64,000 bases of DNA from Cyclobacterium amurskyense (GCF_001050135.1 NZ_CP012040.1:5845001-5909000), one strand, 5' to 3'. Shown: positions 44,578-54,150, numbered from the stretch's first letter. The notes: generated by a model from the letters alone, not told the origin. Made by a program: numbers and translations.

Positions 44578-47332
44578 GAATTTACTTAGGCTTTGCAGTC
44601 TTTTTCTGCTAATGATCGCCCAACATTCTTTTGCTCAAACCCCTGATCAGAATCGTATTTCGGGAATTTTTTCAGGTGTTTCCTTTGAACGATTTGCACA
44701 AATGATTGAGAGCAAATCTGATTATCGTATGTACTTCAAACAAACTGATGTAGACACGCTAATCATTAATATCAATGCTTACGAGAGCCCGATTGAAGAC
44801 CTACTGAAAGAAGTTTTTAAATCCACTGATCTTTATTATTCAATAGACAATGAAAATAGGGTTTTCATTAGTAAGGGCTCGGCCCTAGACATGAAACTTT
44901 CTCCAGGATATTTTGAAGTTCAAAAAGAAGGGAATGGATTAATATTGGCCACGAATGACCAAGAAGAAGCGAAAGACAGAGCCTTTGCTAAAAACAGACT
45001 ATGGGAAGTAGGAAACAGTAACGCATCTCCAGGGTCTACAAGTGCTGTATTAAAAGGGCAAATCACAAGCTTTGAATCTGGAGAACCTATTATTGGGGCT
45101 TTGATTTACACTACGGGACAAAATGCTAAATCCATATCTGACGAATTTGGCAATTATTCCATCACCTTACCAAAAGGTCGTCATACTTTAATCTTTCAAA
45201 ATTTTGGTGCTTATCAGGAACAGAGGCAAGTAAATATCTTGGGAGATGGCCAATTGAATGTGGAGATGGATGATAATATTATCTCTCTGACAGAAGTCAC
45301 TGTTACCTCTGAGAAATCTGCCAATATAGAACGACCTGAAATGGGATTGGCCACCATTACTGTACAATCCCTAAAAAAATTACCGGCAGTGTTGGGAGAA
45401 GTGGATGTACTTCGCGCAATATTGACCCTTCCTGGAGTAAAGACTGTTGGTGAAGCCAGTGCTGGGTTTAATGTAAGAGGGGGAGCTGCTGACCAAAACT
45501 TGATATTATTTAATGGGTCCACCATTTACAATCCTACCCACCTTTTTGGATTGTTTTCAGCTTTTAATCCAGACATGGTAGAAAGTGTGGACCTTTATAA
45601 AGCTGGGGTTCCCGTGCAGTTTGGAGGAAGATTATCATCTGTGCTTGATATCAAGAGTAAATATGGTTCCTCAGAAAAGCTTAAAGGAGGAGGAGGTATA
45701 GGATTAATGACCAGTAGACTCTATTTGGAAGGTCCACTTTCTGATAAAACAACTTTTGCAGTTGGAGGAAGGACCACTTATTCCAACTGGCTTTTTGGCT
45801 TTTTAGATGAGGAATCAGAGTTTAGGGACAGCAGGGCTGCATTCCATGATTTGAACCTAAACATGAAACACCAATTGAATGAAAACAACGAACTGACCTT
45901 TTCTGCTTATTGGAGTAAAGATTCCTTTCGATTTGATAAAGACACCTTATTTAACTACCAAAACAGAAACCTAAGCGCTACCTGGACTCATTATTTTAGT
46001 GATCGACTGGAGGGTAAATTTCATATTGGCCATGACCAATATTCTTTTGACATTCAAAGTGAACAAGATCCCTTAAATGCATTTACTTTTGGTTTTGGGA
46101 TGGATCAAAGCAGTTGGAAAAATCATTTCACCTATGATCTCAATGACAAACACAAGTTGACCCTTGGTATGAATGCCATTTATTACAACCTCAACCCTGG
46201 AAAGCAAGTACCTAAAGGAACAGAGTCAATCCTGTTAAATGAGCGTGTAACTCGGGAAAATGCCTTAGAGACCTCCTTTTTTCTAGGAGATGAATATGAA
46301 TTCAATCCAAAACTAATGTTCAGTTATGGATTGAGGTATGTGGTTTACAATTATTTGGGGCCTAATACAGTCAACCAATACCCTCCTAACTCCATAAAAA
46401 CGGAGGACACAAAAACAGGTGAAGAGGTCTATGCCGCAGGAGACCTTATCAATACCTACCAAGGCCCGGAGGTTAGATTTTCTGCCCGCTATGCATTGGA
46501 TAATTTCACTTCTATCAAGGCTGGATACAATAGCATGAGACAACATTTGCATATGCTTACCAATACTTCGGCCATAGCCCCCACTGACACCTGGAAATTA
46601 AGCGATCCACATTTAGCTCCTCAAATGGGGCAACAATGGGCCATAGGCTTCTTTAAAAATTACCAATCAAATATAATTGAAACTTCAATAGAAATCTACT
46701 ATAGAAAAATGAGGAATTTGGTAGATTTCAGAAGTGGGGCCTCTTTAATTTTAAATGACAATATTGAACAAGATGTACTCAATACCCAAGGAAGGGCTTA
46801 TGGAGTTGAGTTAATGGCGAAAAAAACTGAAGGTAAATTAAACGGATGGATAAGTTATACCTACTCACGCTCCTTGTTAAAAACCAACCCTAGTGAATTG
46901 GGCGAAAAAGTAAATAGAGGGAAATTGTATCCAAGTAATTTTGATCAACCACATGATGTTATGCTTGCAGGCAATTTCGAATTTACTAAGCGAATCAACA
47001 CTTCAGTTAACGCGAATTACAGTACTGGAAGACCTATAACACTACCCATTGCAAAGTTTTATTACAATGGCTCTGAAAGAGTATTCTATTCCGATCGAAA
47101 TGATCATAGAATTCCGGATTATTTCAGGGTAGATGTTTCCTTCAATATTGAAGGAAACCATAAAGTCAAAAAACTTGCCCACGCCTCATGGTCTTTGGGG
47201 GTATACAACGTACTAGGAAGGGCTAATCCTTATTCTGTATACTTCTCTCCAGAGAATGGCACCATTCAAGGTTACAAACTTTCCATTTTTGCAAGACCTA
47301 TTCCTTTTATCACATATAACTTCAAATTTTGA
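44570..47332 (+). CDS. TonB-dependent receptor with N-terminal STN-like domain
   Basis: 920 residues. Signal peptide to about residue 22 (QHSFAQ). A secretin/TonB N-terminal (STN) domain spans about 30-105 (SGVSFERFAQMIESKSDYRM then LLKEVFKSTDLYYSID), a signal-transduction module in FecA-like receptors. A carboxypeptidase-like domain (about 160-235, GQITSFESGEPIIGALIY), a plug (about 265-365, AGFNVRGGAADQNLILFNG) and the barrel follow. The STN domain normally speaks to a FecR-type anti-sigma factor, but no fecR/ecf genes occur in this window. Overlaps both neighbours. Confidence 0.92.
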   Translation: MIKNLLRLCSLFLLMIAQHSFAQTPDQNRISGIFSGVSFERFAQMIESKSDYRMYFKQTDVDTLIININAYESPIEDLLKEVFKSTDLYYSIDNENRVFISKGSALDMKLSPGYFEVQKEGNGLILATNDQEEAKDRAFAKNRLWEVGNSNASPGSTSAVLKGQITSFESGEPIIGALIYTTGQNAKSISDEFGNYSITLPKGRHTLIFQNFGAYQEQRQVNILGDGQLNVEMDDNIISLTEVTVTSEKSANIERPEMGLATITVQSLKKLPAVLGEVDVLRAILTLPGVKTVGEASAGFNVRGGAADQNLILFNGSTIYNPTHLFGLFSAFNPDMVESVDLYKAGVPVQFGGRLSSVLDIKSKYGSSEKLKGGGGIGLMTSRLYLEGPLSDKTTFAVGGRTTYSNWLFGFLDEESEFRDSRAAFHDLNLNMKHQLNENNELTFSAYWSKDSFRFDKDTLFNYQNRNLSATWTHYFSDRLEGKFHIGHDQYSFDIQSEQDPLNAFTFGFGMDQSSWKNHFTYDLNDKHKLTLGMNAIYYNLNPGKQVPKGTESILLNERVTRENALETSFFLGDEYEFNPKLMFSYGLRYVVYNYLGPNTVNQYPPNSIKTEDTKTGEEVYAAGDLINTYQGPEVRFSARYALDNFTSIKAGYNSMRQHLHMLTNTSAIAPTDTWKLSDPHLAPQMGQQWAIGFFKNYQSNIIETSIEIYYRKMRNLVDFRSGASLILNDNIEQDVLNTQGRAYGVELMAKKTEGKLNGWISYTYSRSLLKTNPSELGEKVNRGKLYPSNFDQPHDVMLAGNFEFTKRINTSVNANYSTGRPITLPIAKFYYNGSERVFYSDRNDHRIPDYFRVDVSFNIEGNHKVKKLAHASWSLGVYNVLGRANPYSVYFSPENGTIQGYKLSIFARPIPFITYNFKF

Positions 47333-48489
47333 TGGATGCTGTAATAAAAAAAATACACCTTCCTGTGATTTTAGGGGTTCTTTCCCTCTTCTTTGGTTGC
47401 AGAGAGCCTTTTTCTCCAGAGCTCAAAGACCTCAATCAGAATATTTTGGTGGTTGAAGGATTTATTGAAGTCGGCGGTGGCACTACTAGCATTAAGCTAT
47501 CTATGGCCTCTCCTCTTTACAGTGATATCCCGGAATTCCCTGTTCCTGGAGCAAACATTACTATTTTTGGGGAGAATGGTAAAAGTTGGGAGTTAAATAC
47601 TGACAATTTTGGCGCTTATGTCACGGATGCTATTCTTCCTGAAAATGAAATTTATACACTTTCAATAGATTTAAGCAATGGACAAAGTTATGTTTCTGAT
47701 AAAATCAAACCTATCATAAGCCCAGAATTTGACATCACATTTACCCAAGAAGATGGAGATGTGCAGATTTATAGTAACACCACGGGGAATGATGATGCAG
47801 AATTTTTCTTATGGCAATATGATGAAACCTGGGTTTACCGCACTCCACATACTTCCTTCTTTAGTTATGACAAGATTACAAAGGAAATGGTTGATATTCC
47901 ATTGGACCAATTGACGAACAGGTGTTATAACTTTGATCAATCAAGGAGAATAATATTGGAGGCCTCCTCCCGATTTGAGAACAGTAGAATATTTCAAAAA
48001 GAATTATTAACTATAGACAGTTTATCTGAAAAGTTAGGTATCCGCTATAGAATCAAAGCCAAACAGTTTGCCATCGATAGGGAAGCTTATATATTTTGGG
48101 AAGGAATAAGGAAAAACTCTGATGATATTGGCGATATTTTCAGCCCATTACCATCTGCAGTGACGAGCAATATTTACTCCATTGAAGATCCGGATGAACC
48201 GGTCATTGGCTATATTTCTGCAGGTAAATCCCAAGAAAAAATCCTGTACATCCAAAACAGTGATGTCGTCCCTTGGCGAACGTCCATCCAAGATTATTTC
48301 GGTTGTATTATTGACACTATAGCACCACCGGATTATGAAGAGATCTTTGGTTTATTGAATTTTATACCCTTGTATGAATATTGTGATGATTTACCTTGTG
48401 GCGGTTTTTTCGCTTCAACGGAAGGATGTACGGATTGTAGACTCAGAGGTGGAGTTCTCGAGAAACCAGACTATTGGAAGGATGAATAG
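47329..48489 (+). CDS. DUF4249 lipoprotein
   Basis: 386 residues with a lipobox, LSLFFGCREPFSPE (lipidated Cys at about residue 24). NILVVEGFIEVGGGTTSIKLS (about 37-57) opens the beta domain typical of DUF4249, a Bacteroidota outer-membrane-associated family regularly encoded next to STN/carboxypeptidase-type TonB receptors. Several Cys occur at the C-terminus (CDDLPCGGFFASTEGCTDC), probably disulfide bonded. ATGA overlap with the receptor gene. Function unknown; likely the receptor's surface partner. Confidence 0.88.
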   Translation: MMDAVIKKIHLPVILGVLSLFFGCREPFSPELKDLNQNILVVEGFIEVGGGTTSIKLSMASPLYSDIPEFPVPGANITIFGENGKSWELNTDNFGAYVTDAILPENEIYTLSIDLSNGQSYVSDKIKPIISPEFDITFTQEDGDVQIYSNTTGNDDAEFFLWQYDETWVYRTPHTSFFSYDKITKEMVDIPLDQLTNRCYNFDQSRRIILEASSRFENSRIFQKELLTIDSLSEKLGIRYRIKAKQFAIDREAYIFWEGIRKNSDDIGDIFSPLPSAVTSNIYSIEDPDEPVIGYISAGKSQEKILYIQNSDVVPWRTSIQDYFGCIIDTIAPPDYEEIFGLLNFIPLYEYCDDLPCGGFFASTEGCTDCRLRGGVLEKPDYWKDE

Positions 48490-50134
48490 GCAATTAAACA
48501 CAAAATACCTGACCTTGACTATGATTATTCTAGGTCTTTGTTTCCTTGGGAACTATAGCTTAATGGCTCAAAACAACCAACAACTCCCTGAAGAGGAAGT
48601 GATTGCCTATGTTGTTAACCCAGTATCCCTTACCGAGGAGTATTTATGGATGAACGTATCAGTATCAGCTGATGACCAACCAAGTCCCTCAAAGGTAATA
48701 TATATGGAACTGTTAGATAGAAATGGTATATCAGTGGTAAGAGATCTTGCTGACCTGGTAGATGGAAAGGCTAACTCCTACCTTATGATTCCATCAGATT
48801 TACCATCTGACCATTATTTGCTAAGGGTATATACCAGAATTAGCCCTTATGTCTCTGGAGAAAAAGGTGTTTTCCAATCCATCGTTTCTATCATCAATCC
48901 TAAAAAACCTCCGGTTATTCTTCCCTCAAAAGAGGTGGTGAATAGTAATTCTGTGAAGCAATTGGATGAACACTTGATCGAAGTAAATGACAACCTTATC
49001 GAGGTATCAATTCCCCTTGCCAAGGCAAATGATATTTCACTTGTAATCAATAAATCAACTCCATTTGACAATCTGGAAACTAATTTAAACTTTTCGGAGA
49101 TGTATTCATCAGTAGCTTCTACTACCAATACTACCTTGGTTCCGGAACTTTACGGGCATATAATAAAAGGAAAACTACTTGATGAAAAGATCGACACAAC
49201 AGAAGTGTTTTTTTTAACCCTTCACGGAAGTCAATCACACATGTTTGTCGACAAGCCTGATAGTAAAGGAAATCTTTATTTTGATACTGGCAATTTTTCT
49301 TACTATGATTATGCCATTATACAATCTACAAGAACAGACCAACAGGTAAACTTCATACTTGCTACTCCTTTTTGGGAAAAAATTCCTGAGGAAAACTTTC
49401 AGCTACCTTTCTTGCAATTAAGTAAGGAAGACAAGACTTTTATTGAAAACAAGATTTTGGCAAGGGCCAGTCATCAATACTACCTTGCACCATTAAAAAT
49501 ACCGGAAGAGCTTTTACCTTTTCAGTACATTACTGATTACAGCTATTTTTTAGATGATTATAACAGGTTTAAGGACATGGCTACCACCATCAGAGAATAT
49601 GTACCGATGGTTTTGGTAAGAAACCAAAACAGAAAAACAATATTCAAAAATTTCAACATCCCTTACAATCTGGTATTCAAGGAAAATCCACTATTGGTAA
49701 TAGATGGTATGCCTGTCTTGGACAGTGATGCATTTGCCAATTTTAATCCTAAAGGCATAGCAAGAATGGATATCATCAATCGCTATTTCTATATCAATGA
49801 TCAGCAATTTACGGGAATGGTTAACCTGACCTCCTTTAAAAATGATTTTGGAGGCTTTGATTTGCCTAAAAATGCCTTGTTTATCACTTACAGCGGTGTT
49901 CAAAAACCCTACCAGTACTTTCCTAATAATGAGTTAACGGTTAACAATGACCATTTTCCTGATTTCAGAAGTACCCTCACTTGGCAGACAAATTTAAAAA
50001 CAGATGAAAATGGAAATTTAAACTTTTCATTTAAACCTTCTAAGCTAAAAGGAAAATATATGCTACGCATACAGTTTATGGATAAACTCAACAATAGCTT
50101 AAAAACGAACAAATATTATCTAGATATTGATTAG
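48482..50134 (+). CDS. MG2-like (alpha-2-macroglobulin-type) secreted protein of the TonB cassette
   Basis: About 550 residues from the ATG at 48482, which overlaps the DUF4249 stop by 8 bp; the frame is open to 48374 but that part is shadowed by the upstream gene. Signal peptide up to SLMAQ (about 30). A macroglobulin MG2-like domain (about 35-125, LPSDHYLLRVYTRISPYVSG), a middle beta region, then a plug-like stretch LLVIDGMPVLDSDAF (about 410-425) reminiscent of TonB plug domains, and an Ig-like end. Similar large proteins accompany TonB receptors in Bacteroidota. Role unknown. Confidence 0.75.
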   Translation: MNRQLNTKYLTLTMIILGLCFLGNYSLMAQNNQQLPEEEVIAYVVNPVSLTEEYLWMNVSVSADDQPSPSKVIYMELLDRNGISVVRDLADLVDGKANSYLMIPSDLPSDHYLLRVYTRISPYVSGEKGVFQSIVSIINPKKPPVILPSKEVVNSNSVKQLDEHLIEVNDNLIEVSIPLAKANDISLVINKSTPFDNLETNLNFSEMYSSVASTTNTTLVPELYGHIIKGKLLDEKIDTTEVFFLTLHGSQSHMFVDKPDSKGNLYFDTGNFSYYDYAIIQSTRTDQQVNFILATPFWEKIPEENFQLPFLQLSKEDKTFIENKILARASHQYYLAPLKIPEELLPFQYITDYSYFLDDYNRFKDMATTIREYVPMVLVRNQNRKTIFKNFNIPYNLVFKENPLLVIDGMPVLDSDAFANFNPKGIARMDIINRYFYINDQQFTGMVNLTSFKNDFGGFDLPKNALFITYSGVQKPYQYFPNNELTVNNDHFPDFRSTLTWQTNLKTDENGNLNFSFKPSKLKGKYMLRIQFMDKLNNSLKTNKYYLDID

Positions 50135-50160
50135 GACAATACTCGACCCATTAATTGATT

Positions 50161-51633
50161 TTACCTGTTAAGTTCGAGATAGTTTTCCTTCCTAATGCTA
50201 TCATTCCTATCGTATAAGTACTTCCATTTTGTCATGTACTTATCGGCAGGAAGAAATTCATCATTTGTGGCCTTTAGTTTTGCCATTAACACTCCATCAA
50301 GATGGTTTTTTAATTGTGTAAATTGAGGCAAATCAACGAGATTATGCATTTGATAAGGGTCTAGCTCGTTGTCATACAACAACCATGGACCCAGCAGATC
50401 TTTTACATAGGTATATTTTTTTGTTCTTACACCTCTAAATTCCCTTCCCCCGTTTAAGAATTTCCATTCATGAAAAGGCACAGGGAGCATGATCAAAGCA
50501 GCCTCATTTCCCAATTCATCACCATCAATAAGAGGTTTAGAAAAATCAGTTCCCTCTATGGTTTCAGGTATTCCCAGATCACTTAAACCCAATAAAGTAG
50601 GTAAAAGATCAGGAGTATTGATCGGATCATAAATTTGATGTGCCACTTTGCCCAATTTGTCAGGGTATCTAATGAGTAAAGGCACCTTTATGGACTCATC
50701 ATAAGGCCTTTGTTTTTTCAATGCACCTTTGGACATCAACATATCTCCATGCTCAGAAGTAAAAACAAATATGGTATTGTCGGCAATTCCTGCCTCATCA
50801 ATTGCTGCTAACAATTCACCTACCGAATGATCCAAGGCTGTACAATGTGCATAATAGTTGGCAAGAACATTTCTGGCACTATCCGCAAAAGCTTCTGGAA
50901 CATTGGGGCGTAAACTGATTTTTGAAGCATCATACATTTTTTTATACGCTTCTGGAGCTGTATGGTATGGGTCATGCGGAGGCCCCCAGGAAAGCACCAA
51001 AAGGAAAGGATTGTCCTTATTTTTATTGATATAACTTATGGCACTGTCTGTTTGTGAAAATGCATCATACCCTTCCCAATACTGCTTTTGGTTCTCCTCA
51101 TCAAAATAAAAGGAGTCATTGTAATTATGGGTAACTTCCCTAACTTTCCAATAATCAAAACCTTGTCTTCTTTCTTTTGGAACAGGTTTATTCCTTGCAC
51201 TGAATGGTTCTTCACCTCTTTTGTGACCATTAAGGTGCCATTTCCCAATGTAGCCAGTTTGATAACCAGCTTTTTTATATATTTTGGCAATAGTATTGGC
51301 CTCTGTAGGAAATGGTTTGTCATTATAAAACACCCCATGGGTCAAAGGGTACTGCCCGGAGATAAAACTACCTCTCCAAGGAGCACACACAGCCATTACA
51401 GTCACAGCATTGTGAAACACCGCACTTTCCTTAGCAAGGCTGTCCAGGTTAGGCGTAATGACATCCTTATTCCCTTGGTAACCTATAGATTGGGCCCTCC
51501 ATTGATCAGCCAATACAAAAACAACATTTGGGGCAACTGAAGGCTTTTCCTTCTTAGTTTCTTCTACCTCTTGCTTGCAAGCAACACTAAATAAAAGAAT
51601 ACAATTAAAAATCAACAGTTTATTAAAATTCAT
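50161..51633 (-). CDS. Sulfatase (arylsulfatase-type, CxPxR) lipoprotein
   Basis: 490 residues. Lipobox FSVACKQEVEE (Cys at about 19). The N-terminal metal site NVVFVLADQWRAQSIGY (about 37-53) and catalytic motif VCAPWRGSFISGQYP (about 82-96), where Cys becomes formylglycine, are intact; TSEHGDMLMSKG (about 289-300) supplies further metal ligands. A membrane-anchored S1 family sulfatase, used by marine Bacteroidota on sulfated algal polysaccharides. No adjacent SusC/SusD or glycosidase, so it is not in an obvious PUL. The substrate is unknown. Confidence 0.93.
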   Translation of the reverse strand: MNFNKLLIFNCILLFSVACKQEVEETKKEKPSVAPNVVFVLADQWRAQSIGYQGNKDVITPNLDSLAKESAVFHNAVTVMAVCAPWRGSFISGQYPLTHGVFYNDKPFPTEANTIAKIYKKAGYQTGYIGKWHLNGHKRGEEPFSARNKPVPKERRQGFDYWKVREVTHNYNDSFYFDEENQKQYWEGYDAFSQTDSAISYINKNKDNPFLLVLSWGPPHDPYHTAPEAYKKMYDASKISLRPNVPEAFADSARNVLANYYAHCTALDHSVGELLAAIDEAGIADNTIFVFTSEHGDMLMSKGALKKQRPYDESIKVPLLIRYPDKLGKVAHQIYDPINTPDLLPTLLGLSDLGIPETIEGTDFSKPLIDGDELGNEAALIMLPVPFHEWKFLNGGREFRGVRTKKYTYVKDLLGPWLLYDNELDPYQMHNLVDLPQFTQLKNHLDGVLMAKLKATNDEFLPADKYMTKWKYLYDRNDSIRKENYLELNR

Positions 51634-51786
51634 CCTTGGTGAAATTTGGGTCGAGATGAATTTGGCGAAAATAATTGTTAAATCAATATCAAATTAATTT
51701 TTATTTAAATTTTCTGGTCAATCAGAAAAGGCTCTTTGCCAATTGAACGCTTAATTCAATGCTAACTTAATTGGAATCTAAAAGCT

Positions 51787-52860
51787 TCATTCTCTCTCCA
51801 GCAAACTTAAATCAAATGCCTTTCTTGCTGCTTTTCTCTCGGGTTGAATTTCATCAAAAACATCCTTTCTCAATTCACTTTCCCTGCTCTTCTTATACCA
51901 TTGCTCATCAGCTGACAAAATAACTCCGGCCTCATACAATTCCAAAAGGTGATCATAAGGCCCTCTTTTAGCCATTAGTTTGACTAAAATAGGGGCCATT
52001 TCTATCATAATAAACAAGGCCATAATTAGAATATTGGCCCAATACACAGCGTTGTTAGCATTTGTAAGTGAATCTAGCGCTTGAATCCTCGCTGCTAGGC
52101 CATTGTTGGCATCAAGTGAAACCATTTGGTAATCCAATTCTCCAGCCATTTTTTCGTTTAATTCATATTTCTGTTTTACCAAATCGTCTATTTTCTTGCG
52201 GTTTAAGCTTTGGGTGTATTCCAAATCTTGTTGGGCTTGATCTAGTTGCCTCTCCTTTTTCTCTGCATTGATCCCAATACCTGCTCTACCGGTAGTTTCA
52301 CTCGTTTTCACACCAAAACGCTCATTGTCATATTCTATTTGCTTTTGATTTCTAAAAGCTTCTTTTTCTTTAATTTCAGCATTCAATTCATCGATTTGGG
52401 CTTCTAAATCAAGTAATTCTGGGTATCCAGCCTTTATTTCATCCTTACTATCACTGATAGTGGCCAAACGCTGCCGATCCAACTCCCGGTTGATCTCCTT
52501 TTCAAATATCTTTAACTCCAATGGCTTTGCAATGACCAAGGCAATCAATACTGCCAATAAAAGCCTGGGTATGGCCTGCTTAAATTCAGAAAGGAATTTC
52601 TCCCTCTTTTTAAGGGTAGACACAATGTATCTATCCAAATTAAAAATCATCAGCATCCATACAATTCCAACCGCCAAAACGGCAAAAATAGATTCAAAAA
52701 CAGTGAAAAGTGCATAACCAACAGACAAGCCTGCAAACACCGCAGTAAAAAGAACAGTCCCTCCTATTCCAATAAATTGATGGATGGAACCTGGACACCG
52801 CTTCACCAGAGGTTGGTAAGCCCCTGAACAAAATACAAGAAAGCGTTCTAGTTTATTCAT
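51787..52860 (-). CDS. DUF4407 membrane/coiled-coil protein
   Basis: About 357 residues from the ATG at 52860 (12 more codons are open upstream). Start NKLERFLVFCSGAYQPLVKRCPGS, TM helices at about 35-58, 62-82 and 102-122, a long coiled coil (about 130-265, LEAQIDELNAEIKEKEAF), then another TM helix (about 282-305) and a charged tail. This matches DUF4407, a Bacteroidota/Actinobacteria family of unknown function. No operon partner. Confidence 0.87.
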   Translation of the reverse strand: MNKLERFLVFCSGAYQPLVKRCPGSIHQFIGIGGTVLFTAVFAGLSVGYALFTVFESIFAVLAVGIVWMLMIFNLDRYIVSTLKKREKFLSEFKQAIPRLLLAVLIALVIAKPLELKIFEKEINRELDRQRLATISDSKDEIKAGYPELLDLEAQIDELNAEIKEKEAFRNQKQIEYDNERFGVKTSETTGRAGIGINAEKKERQLDQAQQDLEYTQSLNRKKIDDLVKQKYELNEKMAGELDYQMVSLDANNGLAARIQALDSLTNANNAVYWANILIMALFIMIEMAPILVKLMAKRGPYDHLLELYEAGVILSADEQWYKKSRESELRKDVFDEIQPERKAARKAFDLSLLERE

Positions 52861-53177
52861 ATAATAAGGAAACTCTTTAGATTTTAAACGAATCACCTTT
52901 CAAGGACATTGCCAAATATTTACTGAAATACACAATTATAACTCTTTTTCCCAAAACCATTGTATACAACTGTTTTTCAACGATTTAAATAATAAATAAA
53001 ATAAATATTTAAGGTTTATTCAATTTACATTTCGTATAATGGGTAGTAACCATAAAATTAGAAGTACAAAACAAATAACTGTCCGCACTGATTGTCCGCT
53101 ATTGATACAATCAAGTAAAAAAAGTGTTTTAATTATCGAAGAAATGAAGTATTTTAGGAATTAAAACTCAATACCCG

Positions 53178-53831
53178 ATGATGACAAAAAACAACTTCTT
53201 TTTAATTTCACTCTTATTATTTACTTGTTCTTCAGTTTTTGCACAAAATCCTGAAAGATTTAAAGATCAGGTGGCTAAGATTAATAAAGATTATCCTGTA
53301 AAAGACAATTTAAATTCGATTGTATTTACCGGTAGTTCCACAATTCGTATGTGGAAAAGCCTGCAAAAAGATTTCCCTGAGCACAATGTAATAAATGGTG
53401 GGTTTGGGGGGTCACAAGCAAGTGATTTGAATTTTTACATCAACGAATTGATCCTAGATTATAAGCCTACCAAGGTCTTTATTTATGAAGGAGACAACGA
53501 TCTTTCAGCTGGTAAAACTGTAGAAGACATATTGGTCACATTTGACCTTATCATTAGTAAAATTCACGAAGCACTTCCAGAAACAGAAATCATTCTTATA
53601 AGCCCAAAACCAAGTGTTGCTAGATGGGAATTGGCTGATCAATACCTTGATTTAAACAAAAAACTAAAGAAATCCACAAAAGGGAAAAAATACTTGAAGT
53701 ATGCAGATCTATGGAAGCCTATGCTTGCCAAAGACAAGGAACCTATGAAAGATATCTTTCTTAAAGACAATCTTCACATGAATGAAAAAGGTTATGCCAT
53801 TTGGGCCAAAACGATTAAGAGGTTTCTATAA
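53178..53831 (+). CDS. Secreted SGNH/GDSL hydrolase
   Basis: 217 residues. Signal peptide (FFLISLLLFTCSSVFAQ, to about 23). SGNH block I is IVFTGSSTIRMW (about 47-58, nucleophile Ser), block II GGFGGSQASDL (about 73-83), block III EGDNDLSAG (about 103-111), block V KDNLHMNEKGYAIWA (about 195-209) with the Asp and His. A complete small periplasmic lipase/acyl-esterase-like enzyme. Two Met codons begin the frame (53178, 53181). No terminator lies between the stop and repeat copy F. Confidence 0.9.
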   Translation: MMTKNNFFLISLLLFTCSSVFAQNPERFKDQVAKINKDYPVKDNLNSIVFTGSSTIRMWKSLQKDFPEHNVINGGFGGSQASDLNFYINELILDYKPTKVFIYEGDNDLSAGKTVEDILVTFDLIISKIHEALPETEIILISPKPSVARWELADQYLDLNKKLKKSTKGKKYLKYADLWKPMLAKDKEPMKDIFLKDNLHMNEKGYAIWAKTIKRFL

Positions 53832-53865
53832 AACATTGAGGTAAAAATTAACACAAACAACTTCA

Positions 53866-54083
53866 TTAAACCCGGATTATGTAATAGGATTTCTCCGTCC
53901 TGACAATAGTCAGGGGTGAAGCCTGTCCCGTGTTTACGGGAAGTGTTGCAATCGCAAGAAAATCAGACTGTTTGGATATTTTAGCATAGCACCGCTATGG
54001 TGAAATTGAAAACAGAAACGAAGTGGCTGATTTTGAAGCGATTTCAGCACGTAGTAGAATGTCTATTGCATATTTCGGGTTGG
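53866..54083 (-). repeat. Dispersed 210-bp MITE-like element, copy F (reverse orientation)
   Basis: Core about 53870-54079. + strand begins ACCCGGATTATGTAATAG and ends CTATTGCATATTTCGGG. The flanks do not match (TTAA left, TTGG right), the only copy of six without a direct repeat. The internal CTGTTT/AAACAG outer stem also differs slightly. It lies between two + strand genes. Confidence 0.9.
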
Positions 54084-54102
54084 ATCAAAGGAGTAAGTTC
54101 AG

Positions 54103-54150
54103 CTACCTGTCTTTCAATTGACTCAATTTGCTTTTGAAAGGCAGGTAGTT
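54103..54150 (+). terminator. Strong hairpin downstream of repeat F, possible displaced terminator
   Basis: CTACCTGTCTTTCAA (54103-54117) pairs with TTGAAAGGCAGGTAG (54134-54148): 14 Watson-Crick pairs and one G-U, 16-base loop, followed by TTTAAAT, a weak T run. It may be the original terminator of the SGNH gene, separated from it by insertion of repeat F. Confidence 0.45.

Noticed and set aside
50161..51633. Polysaccharide utilisation locus around the sulfatase
   Set aside because: No SusC/SusD pair, glycoside hydrolase or anti-sigma gene is adjacent; the nearest receptor belongs to the separate convergent cassette.
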